NCBI GenBank assembly: GCA_964438735.1
Contig: CAYTLW010000047.1
Span: 1 to 51,022 of the forward strand
DNA length: 51,022 nucleotides
From: CAYTLW01 sp964438735
GTDB lineage: Bacteria; Myxococcota_A; UBA9042
Direction: 5' to 3'
Every line of letters begins with the position of its first letter. Within the stretch, counting starts at the first letter, position 1. Shown here one piece after another: positions 33,632-43,107 of the stretch. A model generated the notes under the pieces. That model was given only the letters and a program-made list of their open reading frames with translations. It was not told the DNA's origin and ran no database searches. The translations under genes were made by a program, and so were the position numbers.

Positions 33632-35509
33632 TCATGGTGGCGCCGGTCGGGGGCGGTACTGGCCACGCAGCTGATGGAGCCTCTGCCGCAAGGCGTCCGG
33701 CAAGGTCGGGTCGAGCGACAGGGCCTGCTCCAGGTGTTTCACCGCCTCTCCGATCTGCCCCGTGGAGGACAGTAGCGTGCCTATAGCGGCGTGCCCACGG
33801 GCGTTGTCCGGGCTCAGCGCCAGGCCCTCCCGGTAGGCCTCGATGGCTTCGGCGGTGCGTCCCTGCAAGGCCAGCGAGAGGCCCAGTTTGAAGCGTGCTC
33901 GGGCCACGAGCGGGCGGTTGGAGACACCCTTGCGGTACTGGTCGATGGCGGCGTCCACCTGGCCGCGGGACTCCAGGATGCTGCCCAGGTGCAGGCGCGC
34001 TTTGGCGTCATCGGGTTCGCGCTCGATGCCAGCGCGCAGGAAGGACTCGGCCTCATCGGCGCGCCCGGCGGAGAGCAGGATGAAGCCGTGGTCCGAGTGC
34101 AGGTGGGGCTCCAGGTGGCCGCGCAGGGCCAGTCGGCGGGCGCTGGCCTGGGTGCCGCGGGCGAAACATCCGCTGGCCTCGGCGGCCCGATCGGTGCCTT
34201 CCAGCGCCGCTCCGAGCATGAACCACGACGCCGGGCAGTCCGGATTGCCGGCCACCGCCGAGCGCGCAAAGGTCTCGAGGCCGTCGAAGTTCCGAGCGTG
34301 GCGATAGCTCTGCACCATCATGGCGGCGACGAGGCCCGCGGCCACCGCCATGCCCACCAGGCGTCGTCGCCGGTCCCCCGCCAGCGCCCACGTGGTGCCG
34401 CCCGCCGCCGCCAGCGCGACCACGCCGATGAGCGAGGTGTACTGCCAGTGGTCGGCGACCAGGGAGAGCTTCATGAAATGCACGTTCACCAGGCCCAGGA
34501 TGGGCACCAGGTTCAACAGGTAGAAGAGCGCCGCGAAGAGGGGGGCGCGGCCCCAGCTTCGGTGTTTGTAGAGCAGCACTCCGACACCCAACAGCAGGGC
34601 GAGCAGCGGCAGCCAGCCGGGCCCCCACGCGGGATCCAGGTCCCATCGCGGGTAGACCACCTTGAGATCGACGGGCAGCACGGCCTTGCCCAGGTAGAAC
34701 CAGCTCGCCCAGCTCGCGCCCATCAGTCGGGACAATGGACCGTCGCTGCGGACCAGGTTCCAGCCGATGACCCGGTGGTATTGAAACCACATGGTCAGCA
34801 GGCCAAAACCCAGCGACAGCGCGAAGAAGGGCAGGGTACGCACGGCGTCGCGCACGGTCAGCCGCCCCCGTTGCCACCAGGTGCAGCCGATCAGGACAAA
34901 GGGCAGCATCACCACGCTGGTCTTGGCCAGCAGGGCGAGCACAAAGAGCCCCATGGCGGTCCACCAAGTGCGGCGGCTGCCGTCCGGTCCGCGATAGACC
35001 CAGGCCAGCACCGTCAGCAGGAAGAAGACCATGGCCAGCGTGTTCTTGCGCTGCACCACCCAGGCCACGGACTCCACGTTGACCGGATGCACCGCAAAGA
35101 GGATCGCCGCCAGGGCCGCGCCGGGGATGCGCAGGCGGAGTAGGATCAGCCACACCAGCAGGCAACTGACCAGGTGCAGCAGCAGCGAGACCACGTGGTA
35201 GCCGACCGGGTTCATGCCGAACGCCCGCCACTCCAGCCACAGCGAGGAGTAGGTGAGCGGCCAGTAGTCCAGCTGCTCGGTGGTCAGCCAGATGCGATAC
35301 AGGCCGCCGGGTTCGGTGATGTTATCGTAGTCGGTGACCAGGGCGTCGTCGTCGAGCACGAAGCCGTTGTCCAGCGATGCGCCATAGACCAGCAGCAAGA
35401 GCGCCAACAGGATGCCGGCGAACGCGGCGACCTTGCGCGCGCTGATTGGTACGTCGCCGCCGCTGCAAGCGGTGTCTTCGGGTGCTGGTGCGGTTGTCGG
35501 GCTGTGCAT
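33632..35509 (-). CDS. TMTC-like GT-C membrane protein with C-terminal TPRs
   Basis: 625 residues. An N-terminal polytopic part of about 400 residues starts LDNGFVLDDDALVTDYDN, with the acidic DDD at residues 53-55 in the first external loop, then YWPLTYSSLWLEW and HPVNVESVAWVVQRKNTLAM. This order matches eukaryotic TMTC1-4 (O-mannosyltransferases for cadherins) and their bacterial relatives. The C-terminal part has TPR units (RADEAESFLRAGIEREPDDA, QVDAAIDQYRKGVSNRP, RTAEAIEAYREGLALSPDNA, QIGEAVKHLEQALSLDP). It would transfer a hexose, perhaps mannose, from a polyprenyl phosphate to exported protein. The donor and target are inferred. It diverges from another GT-C-type gene at 35681. Confidence 0.75.
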   Translation of the reverse strand: MHSPTTAPAPEDTACSGGDVPISARKVAAFAGILLALLLLVYGASLDNGFVLDDDALVTDYDNITEPGGLYRIWLTTEQLDYWPLTYSSLWLEWRAFGMNPVGYHVVSLLLHLVSCLLVWLILLRLRIPGAALAAILFAVHPVNVESVAWVVQRKNTLAMVFFLLTVLAWVYRGPDGSRRTWWTAMGLFVLALLAKTSVVMLPFVLIGCTWWQRGRLTVRDAVRTLPFFALSLGFGLLTMWFQYHRVIGWNLVRSDGPLSRLMGASWASWFYLGKAVLPVDLKVVYPRWDLDPAWGPGWLPLLALLLGVGVLLYKHRSWGRAPLFAALFYLLNLVPILGLVNVHFMKLSLVADHWQYTSLIGVVALAAAGGTTWALAGDRRRRLVGMAVAAGLVAAMMVQSYRHARNFDGLETFARSAVAGNPDCPASWFMLGAALEGTDRAAEASGCFARGTQASARRLALRGHLEPHLHSDHGFILLSAGRADEAESFLRAGIEREPDDAKARLHLGSILESRGQVDAAIDQYRKGVSNRPLVARARFKLGLSLALQGRTAEAIEAYREGLALSPDNARGHAAIGTLLSSTGQIGEAVKHLEQALSLDPTLPDALRQRLHQLRGQYRPRPAPP

Positions 35510-35680
35510 CGGCTGCTCTGTGGCCCGTCGCCCCGGCGGACTTGCGGCGTGGCGCTGGCAGCCCGAACCCTACTCTCCTCAGACGCTGCTGCACAGGTGG
35601 CATTGTGGCTGCCATCTGGGCACGCTCGAGCGCTTGGGGTACCGTCGCCGCCGACGAGTCCCCGCCATCCCGGTCGCGCC

Positions 35681-37657
35681 ATGTCCTCGCTGACGACACC
35701 TACACCGACACCCGCGCACAACCGGCTGGACCGCATGCAGCCGCTGTTGGTGCTGGCCGTCATCGCGACCTTCTACGGCCTCATCCAGGCGACCACCGCC
35801 GAGATCCCCGGCTATGACGGCCTCTTCCACATCAAGTACGCCTCGCTGCTGGCGGCCGGCCACTCGCCGTGGGACTTCCCATGGCTGCAGGCGACCATCT
35901 ATGGCGTCACCTGGGTCGACCACAGCTTCCTCTTCCACTGCCTGCTGGTGCCCTTTACGGGGCTCGGCGACCTGCACCTGGCCGCCAAGGTGGCCGGCGC
36001 GACCCTGGCCAGCGGGGCGGTGTTCAGCTTCTACCTGCTGATTCGGCGGCTCACGGCGGACGTGCCGGAGTTGTTCCGGCACGCGTGGATCTGGCCCCTG
36101 CTGATCCTGGCCAGCAGCGACGTCCTGCACTTCCGTCTGAGCATGGTGAAGGTGCCGCCCCTGGCCGCCGCCGGGCTCGCCCTGGCCCTGTGGCTGATGT
36201 TCACCCGTCGCGACCGCTGGTTGCTCCTGCTGGCGGCCGTCTTCATGGGCACCTACAACGGCGCGGTCATCCTGGGCCCGGTCGCGGGCGTCTGGGCGGC
36301 CGCCGTCTACCTCTCCGAGCGCCGGATCGCCTGGCAGGCCCCGGTCTTCGTCGGTGTCGGTCTGCTGGCGGGCCTGGTCATCAACCCCTTCTTTCCCGAC
36401 TCCTTCGCCTTCGCCTGGGATCACCTGGTGGGGTTCGCCCTGCGCGACACGCCGGTCTTGCGGCCAGCGGAATTTGCGCCTTATCCGCTGGCGGACACCT
36501 TCCTGCACGCCCCGGTCGCTTTCATCGCCACAGCCGTGGGCGTCGCCGCCCTGCTGGGCGCCCGGCGCAAGCTGTCCGCCCGGACGTGGTGCCTGCTGCT
36601 GTTGAACGGGCTCTTCCTGCTCCTGTACCTGAGGTCGCGCCGCTTCGTGGAGTACTGGCCGCTGTTTTCGGTCGCCTTCGCGGCCATCTCAGTGCACCAC
36701 CTGCTGGCCGCGGCACCGGTCCCGGGCAGCGCCATGCGCCGTCGCCTGGTCGCCGTGGGGCTCGTGGTCCTGAGCGCCGGCCTGGCGGTGTACAACGGGC
36801 GCGTCGCCGCGGCCGAGATCGACAAACACATGCCCCATTCCTTGTTTCAGGGCGCGGCGAAGTGGCTGCAGGACCACACGCCGCCGGGCACCGTGGTCTA
36901 CAACGCCGAGTGGAATCACTTCCCGCACCTCTTCTTCTACAACCACCACAACCACTGGACCATGGGGTTGAACGAGACGTTCACGTACTTCCTGGACCCC
37001 GGGCTGTGGGCCGCGACCACGACCATGCGCTGGGGGGAGCCGGGCGAGATCTCGGACATCGCCAGGGTGTTGAAGCGTCACTTCGGCGCCCGTTATGCGG
37101 TGGCCATCAAGGAGGATCGGGGTCTGGTCAAACACGCCGCGGAACCGCGCAATGGCCTTGTATCGGTCTACGACGACGGCGCGGCGGTGGTGTACGACCT
37201 GCAACCCGACCCGGGCCAGATCGCCCTGGAGGCCGAGCTCGGTTCGACCCTGCTGCACGTGCCGGGCTCCGAGATGGCTTGCGAGCCGGTCTTTGACGGC
37301 TGGTTGACGCATCGAGAAGGACCGCTATCTGGCAACGCCGCCTTGGGCTGCAAGGGCACGGGTGCGACCGCCAAGATCGTCTGGCCCATCGAGGTGCCCC
37401 AGGCGGGACGCTGGACTGTGGCGGTGCGCTACCTGCTGACCTCCCCCGCCGCCCGCGCCTGGCTGGGTATGGATCGGCAGCCCCTGGGGGATGTGGCCCT
37501 GCCCGCCGGTTCGAAGTGGTTTCGCGACAGCGGGGTGTTTGCCACGGCCGAGTTGAGCGCAGGGGCTCACGAGGTGGGGCTGTTGGTGCGATTCCCGGCC
37601 GATGGGCAGCCACATGAAGTCGTGGTCGACCGCGTGGTGCTGACCCGGGGCGAGTAG
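35681..37657 (+). CDS. GT-C/STT3-like polytopic membrane protein, putative glycosyltransferase
   Basis: 658 residues from ATG 35681; the frame is open upstream, but that region overlaps the divergent gene. About eleven membrane helices are followed by an extracytoplasmic part. EIPGYDGLFHIKYASLLA puts Asp46 and His50 in the first external loop, as in STT3/AglB (D-x-x-x-H-like) and PMT proteins. A later ENAEWNHFPHLFFYN-like loop (residues near 410) and a beta-rich C-terminal domain (residues 540-658) that looks carbohydrate-binding complete it. It resembles the glycosyltransferase-39/STT3 superfamily rather than any named enzyme. Its substrate is unknown; its setting next to a TMTC-like gene suggests protein or glycan modification. 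Confidence 0.6.
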   Translation: MSSLTTPTPTPAHNRLDRMQPLLVLAVIATFYGLIQATTAEIPGYDGLFHIKYASLLAAGHSPWDFPWLQATIYGVTWVDHSFLFHCLLVPFTGLGDLHLAAKVAGATLASGAVFSFYLLIRRLTADVPELFRHAWIWPLLILASSDVLHFRLSMVKVPPLAAAGLALALWLMFTRRDRWLLLLAAVFMGTYNGAVILGPVAGVWAAAVYLSERRIAWQAPVFVGVGLLAGLVINPFFPDSFAFAWDHLVGFALRDTPVLRPAEFAPYPLADTFLHAPVAFIATAVGVAALLGARRKLSARTWCLLLLNGLFLLLYLRSRRFVEYWPLFSVAFAAISVHHLLAAAPVPGSAMRRRLVAVGLVVLSAGLAVYNGRVAAAEIDKHMPHSLFQGAAKWLQDHTPPGTVVYNAEWNHFPHLFFYNHHNHWTMGLNETFTYFLDPGLWAATTTMRWGEPGEISDIARVLKRHFGARYAVAIKEDRGLVKHAAEPRNGLVSVYDDGAAVVYDLQPDPGQIALEAELGSTLLHVPGSEMACEPVFDGWLTHREGPLSGNAALGCKGTGATAKIVWPIEVPQAGRWTVAVRYLLTSPAARAWLGMDRQPLGDVALPAGSKWFRDSGVFATAELSAGAHEVGLLVRFPADGQPHEVVVDRVVLTRGE

Positions 37658-37689
37658 ATGCCGCCGCGCAGATCCCAACCCCGCAAAGC

Positions 37690-38328
37690 TCACTGAATGA
37701 ACTGCACGATGGCGATCTTGCCGTCCTTTTCGGTATAGCGGACCAGGATCGTGCCGGTCTTTTTCTGGCCGGTGTTCGGGTCGGTTCGAAACCACGACTC
37801 GCGCTCGATGGCGTGCGGCGCCATGACGATGCGTCGGTCGATGGTGGCGCCGAATCCGCCGGCTTTGAACATGGGGCTGTACTTCTGCCGGAACGTCTTG
37901 ATGCCCGAGTACTTCACCTTGCCGTTGCCGTCGAGCACGGTCACGTCGTCGTGGTAGGCGGCGCAGAAGGCGTCGAGGTCGTGGGCGTTGTAGGCCTTCA
38001 ACTGGGCGATGGCGAGCTTCACGACGGCAGAGCCATCGTCTTCGATGACCTCGGGGGACGGGGCCGCTGAGGTGTCGGGTGAACGGGCCACCGAGGTGTC
38101 GGGTGAAGGGGTGGCCGTGGCGTCGGGCGACCCGGCCGACGAAACATCGGAGGGCGCGGCAGCGGAAGCATCGGAGCCCGCAGCCGCCGCTGTATCGGAT
38201 GAAGTCGCAGGCGGCGCGTCACAGGCCGCGGCGGACGACTTGCTGGTCGTCGAACTGGCTGGGGTCGGCTCTTCTGTGCAGCCAGCGATGGCGAGCAGGA
38301 GACAGGTCATGGCGGCGATTGGGCGCAT
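37690..38328 (-). CDS. Lipoprotein with NTF2/SnoaL-like domain and PSPDTS linker
   Basis: 212 residues from ATG 38328, which follows GAGG with a six-base gap; a GTG at 38340 would overlap that site. The signal peptide ends LLLAIAGC (lipobox). Residues 20-90 form a low-complexity linker of short Ser/Pro/Asp/Ala repeats (APSDVSSAGSPDATATPSPD and similar). The C-terminal 120 residues fit the NTF2-like fold: IAQLKAYNAHDLDAFCAAYHDDVTV is the classic helix-strand start, and it ends KIAIVQFIQ. Many such proteins are of unknown role; small-molecule binding is possible. It is the last gene of the heptose operon, 30 bases after the SDR gene. Confidence 0.7.
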   Translation of the reverse strand: MRPIAAMTCLLLAIAGCTEEPTPASSTTSKSSAAACDAPPATSSDTAAAAGSDASAAAPSDVSSAGSPDATATPSPDTSVARSPDTSAAPSPEVIEDDGSAVVKLAIAQLKAYNAHDLDAFCAAYHDDVTVLDGNGKVKYSGIKTFRQKYSPMFKAGGFGATIDRRIVMAPHAIERESWFRTDPNTGQKKTGTILVRYTEKDGKIAIVQFIQ

Positions 38329-38370
38329 TTGTTGCCTCACTGCAGGGTTCCGGTCTGCGTTCGGTGCATT

Positions 38371-39336
38371 CTACCCGCCGGCCAGCTTCGGCGCCACGAA
38401 GCGCGCGTTTTCAAACTCGTCCCGGCCCATCATCGTGTACGCCTTCCACAGCTCTTCGATGCCCTGCTCCAGCGTGCGCGTGGGCGTGAAGCCCTGTTTG
38501 CGGAGTCGTTCGCTGGTGACGGTGTAGTTGCGCTGGTCCGGGTCGGCATGCATCTCCGCCTCGAAGATCCGGAATTCCGGCACGAAGGTCTGGATGAGTT
38601 CGGCCAGCTGCCTCTTGGACGCGTCGGCGCTGTCCTGGCCCACGTTGAAGATCTGGCCGGCCATCTGCTCGCCGTGCTCCATGCAGAAGAGGAAGCAGTC
38701 GGCGATGTCGCGGATATGGATGAAGTTCCGCTTGAAATCAGCTTCGAAGAGCACGATGGAGCGCTCGCGGCAGGCCGCCCAGACGAAGTCGTTGACCAGC
38801 AACCCCAGGCGCATTCGCGGCGAGGTGCCGAACACCGAGGCCAGGCGCAGGCCGATGACGTTCGGGGTCTGCAGCAGCTCGTCCTCCATCTGTACCTTGG
38901 TCTTGCCGTACACCGACGCGGGGGTCAGCGGCATGTCTTCGGTGCAGAGCAGGTCTTCGCCGGTGGGCCTGTAGCCGCTGTTGGTATTGGGATAGACGAG
39001 CAACTGTTCGGGCTTGCGCAGCCTGTTGAGGGTGCGCATGCCATCTACGTTCACCGAGCGCGCCCCGATGGGATCGAACTTGCAGGCCGAGGCGCCGACG
39101 ATGGCCGCCAGCGGGATGATGAAGTCCGCCTTGTCCACCAGCGGCCGCAGGGTGGCTTCGTCACGACAGTCGCCCAGCACGAAGTCGAACGCCGGCTGGT
39201 GGCAGTAATGAAACAGGCTGCGCTGGCCGTACATCAGGTTGTCGAGCACGACCACGCTGTGGCCCGCGTCGAGCAGACGGCCGCACAACACCGAACCCAG
39301 GTAGCCCGCTCCACCGGTGATCAGGACACGGCTCAT
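38371..39336 (-). CDS. Nucleotide-sugar epimerase/dehydratase (extended SDR)
   Basis: 321 residues. The NAD-binding Rossmann motif GGAGYLGS (TGxxGxxG type) is at residue 8. The catalytic YxxxK is YGKTK near residue 145, after an NTNSGY block in the Ser/Thr position. IPLAAIVGASACK and the C-terminal FNVGQD are typical of sugar SDRs. It is coupled by ATGA to the ColD-like gene. Given the heptose genes upstream, the likely substrate is an NDP-heptose or its 4-keto/deoxy derivative, with a 4,6-dehydratase, epimerase or reductase role; sequence alone does not say which. Confidence 0.75.
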   Translation of the reverse strand: MSRVLITGGAGYLGSVLCGRLLDAGHSVVVLDNLMYGQRSLFHYCHQPAFDFVLGDCRDEATLRPLVDKADFIIPLAAIVGASACKFDPIGARSVNVDGMRTLNRLRKPEQLLVYPNTNSGYRPTGEDLLCTEDMPLTPASVYGKTKVQMEDELLQTPNVIGLRLASVFGTSPRMRLGLLVNDFVWAACRERSIVLFEADFKRNFIHIRDIADCFLFCMEHGEQMAGQIFNVGQDSADASKRQLAELIQTFVPEFRIFEAEMHADPDQRNYTVTSERLRKQGFTPTRTLEQGIEELWKAYTMMGRDEFENARFVAPKLAGG

Positions 39337-40496
39337 CGCGCCACCCCCTGCACCGCGTCACAGATGGTGTGCACGTCGCTGGCGGCCAGGCCCGGGTGAT
39401 TGGGCAGGTGAAAGGCCGTCTGGTGAATCCGGTCGGCGAAGGGCAGCTCGACCACCCCGTACCGCTGTCGCCAGAAGGGCTGGCGCGACATGTTGCCGCC
39501 GCCCAGCGGGCGGGTCTCGATCTCCGCGGCGTCCATGGCCGTGGCGATGGCGGCCCGGTGGGCCTGGGAGTCCGCCAGGGCGACGAAGGAGATGCTGCAG
39601 ATCTCCGCCCGCTCGTTGCGTTGACAGGGCAACCCCATGGCCTCGAAGCGCGCCTGGTAGACCTTGTGGTTGGCGATGCGATGGGCCATCACCTCGTCGG
39701 CACGCTCCAACTGGCGCAGGCCGATGAAGGCGTTGAGATCGGAGGAGCGCACGTTGAAGCCCGGAACATAGAAGGTAAATCGGCGATTGAAAGGCAGCAC
39801 ATCGTGCTCTTTTGCCATGGCTTCTTCCACCTCGGCCGGCAGATCCTTGGCCCAGCCATGGGAGCGAAGCTGCAGCAGCAGGTGGTACAGGGCCTCGCTA
39901 TCGGTGCACACCATGCCGCCCTCGATGGTGGACAGGTGATGGCCGAAGAAGAAGGACATGGTGCTCATCTCGCCGAAGGTGCCCACCTTGTGGCCGTCCC
40001 AGGTCGAGCCCGTGGCCGCGCAACTATCCTCCAGCAAGGTGAAGCCGTAGCGCTCTTTCAGCGCCATGAGCGCGTCCATGCGATTGGGCGCGCCCAGCAC
40101 ATGCACGCAGACGACCGCGGCCGGTTCGTGTTCGACAAGCAGCTTCTCGAGGTGGTCCAGGTCCAGGCCGAAGGTCTGTGAATCCGCCTCGCAGATGATG
40201 GGCTCGAATCCGAGCTGGATGGCCGGCGCGATGGTCGTCGCCCAGCCAATCGCCGGCACGATGACCTTGTGGTTGGCCAGGTCACCGCCGAGCATGGCGG
40301 CGTAGTACATCAGCAGGTTGGCGGACGAGCCGGAGTTGCAGAAGACGGCGTATCGACAGCCCTGCCAGGCCGCCCAGCCGGCTTCGAATTGCCGCACCAG
40401 CTTGCCCTGGGTGAGCCAGGGATTGTCCGACAGCCAGGCGATGAGTGCCTGGATGTCCGCTTCGTTGATGGTGTCGTCCGCCAGCCGATATCCCAT
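39333..40496 (-). CDS. PLP-dependent ColD-like sugar 3-dehydratase (DegT fold, Lys replaced by His)
   Basis: 387 residues, DegT/DnrJ/EryC1/StrS fold. CNSGSSANLLMYYAAML binds the PLP phosphate; LLEDSCAATGSTWDG supplies the Asp that contacts the pyridine nitrogen. At the site where aminotransferases have the Schiff-base Lys, this protein has FFFGHHLSTIEGGM with His186-His187. ColD (GDP-4-keto-6-deoxymannose 3-dehydratase) has the same HH and IEGG-like context and removes the C3 hydroxyl using glutamate to make PMP. VPGFNVRSSDLNAFIGLRQL matches ColD too. So a 3-deoxy sugar is expected. It is preceded by a 26-base gap and overlaps the SDR by four bases. Other sugar 3-dehydratases, e.g. CDP-sugar E1-type, share the His. 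Confidence 0.78.
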   Translation of the reverse strand: MGYRLADDTINEADIQALIAWLSDNPWLTQGKLVRQFEAGWAAWQGCRYAVFCNSGSSANLLMYYAAMLGGDLANHKVIVPAIGWATTIAPAIQLGFEPIICEADSQTFGLDLDHLEKLLVEHEPAAVVCVHVLGAPNRMDALMALKERYGFTLLEDSCAATGSTWDGHKVGTFGEMSTMSFFFGHHLSTIEGGMVCTDSEALYHLLLQLRSHGWAKDLPAEVEEAMAKEHDVLPFNRRFTFYVPGFNVRSSDLNAFIGLRQLERADEVMAHRIANHKVYQARFEAMGLPCQRNERAEICSISFVALADSQAHRAAIATAMDAAEIETRPLGGGNMSRQPFWRQRYGVVELPFADRIHQTAFHLPNHPGLAASDVHTICDAVQGVAR

Positions 40497-40522
40497 GATT
40501 CAACCCATCCGGCAGGAGGCCC

Positions 40523-41248
40523 TCACCGCCGCCAATCTTCTTGTCTGGCGTACGGTTCGAGCAGCTCGAGCGCCCGGTTGTAGTCGCTCGGCGTGCCGAT
40601 GTCGATGAAGGTGCCGGTGACGCTGTGGGCGTACAGGCCGCCGGCAGGTCCAGCCAGTGGCGTCAGCACGTGCCGCTCCAGCGAGCGCGGTCCGGCCGGC
40701 AGCGTCGCTGGCAGCGCGCCGTCCATCAGGTAGACGCCGGCGTTGATCCAGCCGGCCTGCCCGGTGTGACCCTTCTCCTGGTACTGCTGCACGCGGCCGT
40801 GCTCGTCCACGCGCAATACGCCCTTGCCAGAGACGTCTTCGGCCTCCAGTGCGCAGACGGTGACCCGGGCACCGGTGCGTGCATGAGCGGCGCGCAGCGC
40901 GGCGGGATCGAAGTCGAGGAAGGTGTCGCCGTTCAGGACCAGCAGTTCGTCCTGGCCGGCGAGTTTGGGCGCAGCCCAGGCCAGCGCGCCGGCGGTGCCC
41001 AGCGGATGTGGTTCGACCGAGAACGCCACCTCCATGCCGGCGACTGGTTGGCCACGGAAGTGGGCGATGACCTGGTCGGCACCGTGACCCAGGCAGAGCA
41101 GGGCGCTGTCGATCCCTTGCCCGGCCAGCCAGCGCAGCTGCAGGCGGAGGAAGGGCTGCCCATGGATCTCGGCCAGCACTTTGGGGCGGTCGCTGACCGA
41201 GGGCCGCAACCGCGTTCCCAGACCCCCCGCCAGGACAACCGCTCTCAT
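40523..41248 (-). CDS. Sugar-phosphate nucleotidyltransferase
   Basis: 241 residues. It begins MRAVVLAGGLGTRLRPSVSDRPKVLAEI, the nucleotide-binding Gly loop and Lys of the NTP-transferase family, and has LVLNGDTFLDFD (metal Asp) and GTFIDIGTPSDYNRA near the end. It resembles HddC/GlmU-type short nucleotidyltransferases. It overlaps the heptose kinase-HAD fusion by ATGA. The window has a second gene of the same family at 43726-44436, so two different sugars may be activated, or one copy may have diverged. Confidence 0.8.
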   Translation of the reverse strand: MRAVVLAGGLGTRLRPSVSDRPKVLAEIHGQPFLRLQLRWLAGQGIDSALLCLGHGADQVIAHFRGQPVAGMEVAFSVEPHPLGTAGALAWAAPKLAGQDELLVLNGDTFLDFDPAALRAAHARTGARVTVCALEAEDVSGKGVLRVDEHGRVQQYQEKGHTGQAGWINAGVYLMDGALPATLPAGPRSLERHVLTPLAGPAGGLYAHSVTGTFIDIGTPSDYNRALELLEPYARQEDWRR

Positions 41249-43107
41249 GGCGCCTCCAGTCGACCAGTAGAGGGGGCTGTCGCCATCACCGCGACATGAC
41301 CATCGCCGCCCACCTCGATCGAATGCAGCGAATCTGCTCGCCCGTCAGCCCGTGAGAAGTCCGCATGGTTGGAAAAGCGCGTCGGCACCGCCACCACGGC
41401 CATGCCAGCGGCGCGCGCGGATTGCATCCCGGTAAAGGTATCTTCAACCGCGCAGCAGCGCTGCGGTGGCACGCCGAGCCCGGCTGCGGCGGCCAGGTAG
41501 ATGTGCGGCTCCGGTTTGGGCTGCACGACCTGGCCTGGCCGACCAGGATCCGCGGACTCCCGGTGCACGATGAGGTCCAGCCAGCGATCCAGTTGGAGTC
41601 GTTCGACCACACGCCGGGTCTCCTCTGCGGCAGAGCTGGTGGCCATGGCCAGCTTGAAGCCGGCCTGACGCGCGCGCTGCAGCATGTCCAGGGCGCCGGG
41701 CATCAGCGGCAGCTCGTCGAGCCGTTCGCCGTAGTGTCGCCGCTTTCGGGCCACCAGGGTGTCGGGCGCAGCGTCCAACTCGGCGGTAGCACCTGTCTGC
41801 AGACCTGCCAGGTGCCGGGCAATCTCCAGGTCACCCAGGCCGGCGAAGGGCAGGAACGCCGCTTCGTCGAATGGCACGCCCAACTCCGCGGCCACACGGC
41901 ACCAGGCGGCGCAGTGCAGCGCTTCGGCGTCCAGAAGGGTGCCGTCCTGGTCAAAGATGAGCGCGTCGAAGCGGCCCAATTCCAGCCGGTCCGCGACATG
42001 CGACCGGGCCGCGTTTTCCCACCGGTCTGGGATGTCTGTCGAGCCCTCGAAGTGCAGGCCGAGCGGCGCGATGGCGAAGTCGGTCGGCGTCGCGTCCAGC
42101 GCGGTCATGGCCCTGCGCACATCCGCGTGCCCCCGCGGCGGACAGAGCAGCACGATGTAGCCCGCCCCACCTGCGCCGACCAGTTTGCCGCCGAGCGCGC
42201 CCGCTTCCCTTGCCGCTCGGTACAGCGCGTCGATGCGCTCGTTGTGCACGGCCGGATTGCTGCGCTTCTTGGCCTGCCAGCCGCGATGCATGAGCTCGCC
42301 CAGGTGTTCGAATCGACCTTGCAGCAGCGCATCGCGGGCCTGCAGCGCCAGCGACTTCAGCTCGTCCAGGGCCGCCCGTCGTTGCGCGTCGTCGACCATG
42401 CGGGCCTGCAGCTGGACCTGCAGATCGGCCGACGACCGCTGACCGCCGCTGTGGATCAGCATCAGCCAGCTGCGCAGCCGTCGCAGCACCGCCGGATCAG
42501 CCACTGCCGGATCAGCCACTGCCGGATCACCCAGCGGCTGGACCTCCACCGCATCACCGGGGCCGAACAACGTCAGCGCCAGGCCGCCGTAGGCCGCCGC
42601 CCATTGGTCCTGCTTGCCGCCAGCCCAGCCCAACACACCGGTCTCGACCTCAAACGCAGCCCGCGCCAGCGAGGCCCGGTCCAGGGGCCGGCCGGACCAG
42701 CGATCCAAGGCGCCCAATACGGCCACAGCGACGCTTCCGGAGGTGCCCAGGCCGCAGCTGTCCGGCACATCGCCCGCGATGGTCAGCGAACACCCGGTCG
42801 CCATCTCCCCGCGGCGCAGGGCGATGAGCGCCCGGACGAGGTCGAAGCGGCGGTCGACGCCGTAGCGCATCGGCTCGTCCAGGTCGAAGACCCGCTCCTG
42901 CCCCATGGCCGTCACCTGCACCATGCGGTCGACTCGCGGCGCCAGGGTGACCCGGTGCACCAGATCGATGGTCACGTTCAAGATGGCGCCCTGAAACTCG
43001 GCAGCGTAGGGATCCACATCCGTGCCGCCGCCGACCAGGCAGATGCGCGTCGGGGCGATGGCCACAACCGTTGTCGCGTGGGTGGGGGCGGGCGCCGGCG
43101 TCGCCAT
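41245..43107 (-). CDS. hddA: Heptose-7-phosphate kinase (GHMP, HddA-like) fused to a HAD phosphatase
   Basis: 620 residues; ATG 43107 overlaps the gmhA stop (TGATG). N-terminal half (about 1-355): GHMP kinase with APTRICLVGGGTDVDPYA, DSCGLGTSGSVAVAVLG (phosphate loop) and KLVGAGGAGYIVLL, as in D-glycero-D-manno-heptose 7-phosphate kinase. C-terminal half (about 370-590): HAD hydrolase with DALIFDQDGTLLDAEALHC (nucleophile and acid Asp), MATSSAAEE and KPEPHIYLAAAAGLG with CCAVEDTFTG. Its cap is beta-phosphoglucomutase-like, not GmhB-like. The fusion would make heptose 1,7-bisphosphate and perhaps remove the 7-phosphate. Residues ADPAV repeat near position 200 (15-base tandem DNA repeat). Confidence 0.85.
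   Translation of the reverse strand: MATPAPAPTHATTVVAIAPTRICLVGGGTDVDPYAAEFQGAILNVTIDLVHRVTLAPRVDRMVQVTAMGQERVFDLDEPMRYGVDRRFDLVRALIALRRGEMATGCSLTIAGDVPDSCGLGTSGSVAVAVLGALDRWSGRPLDRASLARAAFEVETGVLGWAGGKQDQWAAAYGGLALTLFGPGDAVEVQPLGDPAVADPAVADPAVLRRLRSWLMLIHSGGQRSSADLQVQLQARMVDDAQRRAALDELKSLALQARDALLQGRFEHLGELMHRGWQAKKRSNPAVHNERIDALYRAAREAGALGGKLVGAGGAGYIVLLCPPRGHADVRRAMTALDATPTDFAIAPLGLHFEGSTDIPDRWENAARSHVADRLELGRFDALIFDQDGTLLDAEALHCAAWCRVAAELGVPFDEAAFLPFAGLGDLEIARHLAGLQTGATAELDAAPDTLVARKRRHYGERLDELPLMPGALDMLQRARQAGFKLAMATSSAAEETRRVVERLQLDRWLDLIVHRESADPGRPGQVVQPKPEPHIYLAAAAGLGVPPQRCCAVEDTFTGMQSARAAGMAVVAVPTRFSNHADFSRADGRADSLHSIEVGGDGHVAVMATAPSTGRLEAP
42491..42530 (-). repeat. 15-bp tandem repeat inside hddA
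   Basis: GCCGGATCAGCCACT at 42491-42505 is repeated exactly at 42506-42520 and again in part (GCCGGATCA) from 42521. It encodes the ADPAV insertion on the minus strand and keeps frame. Confidence 0.8.
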
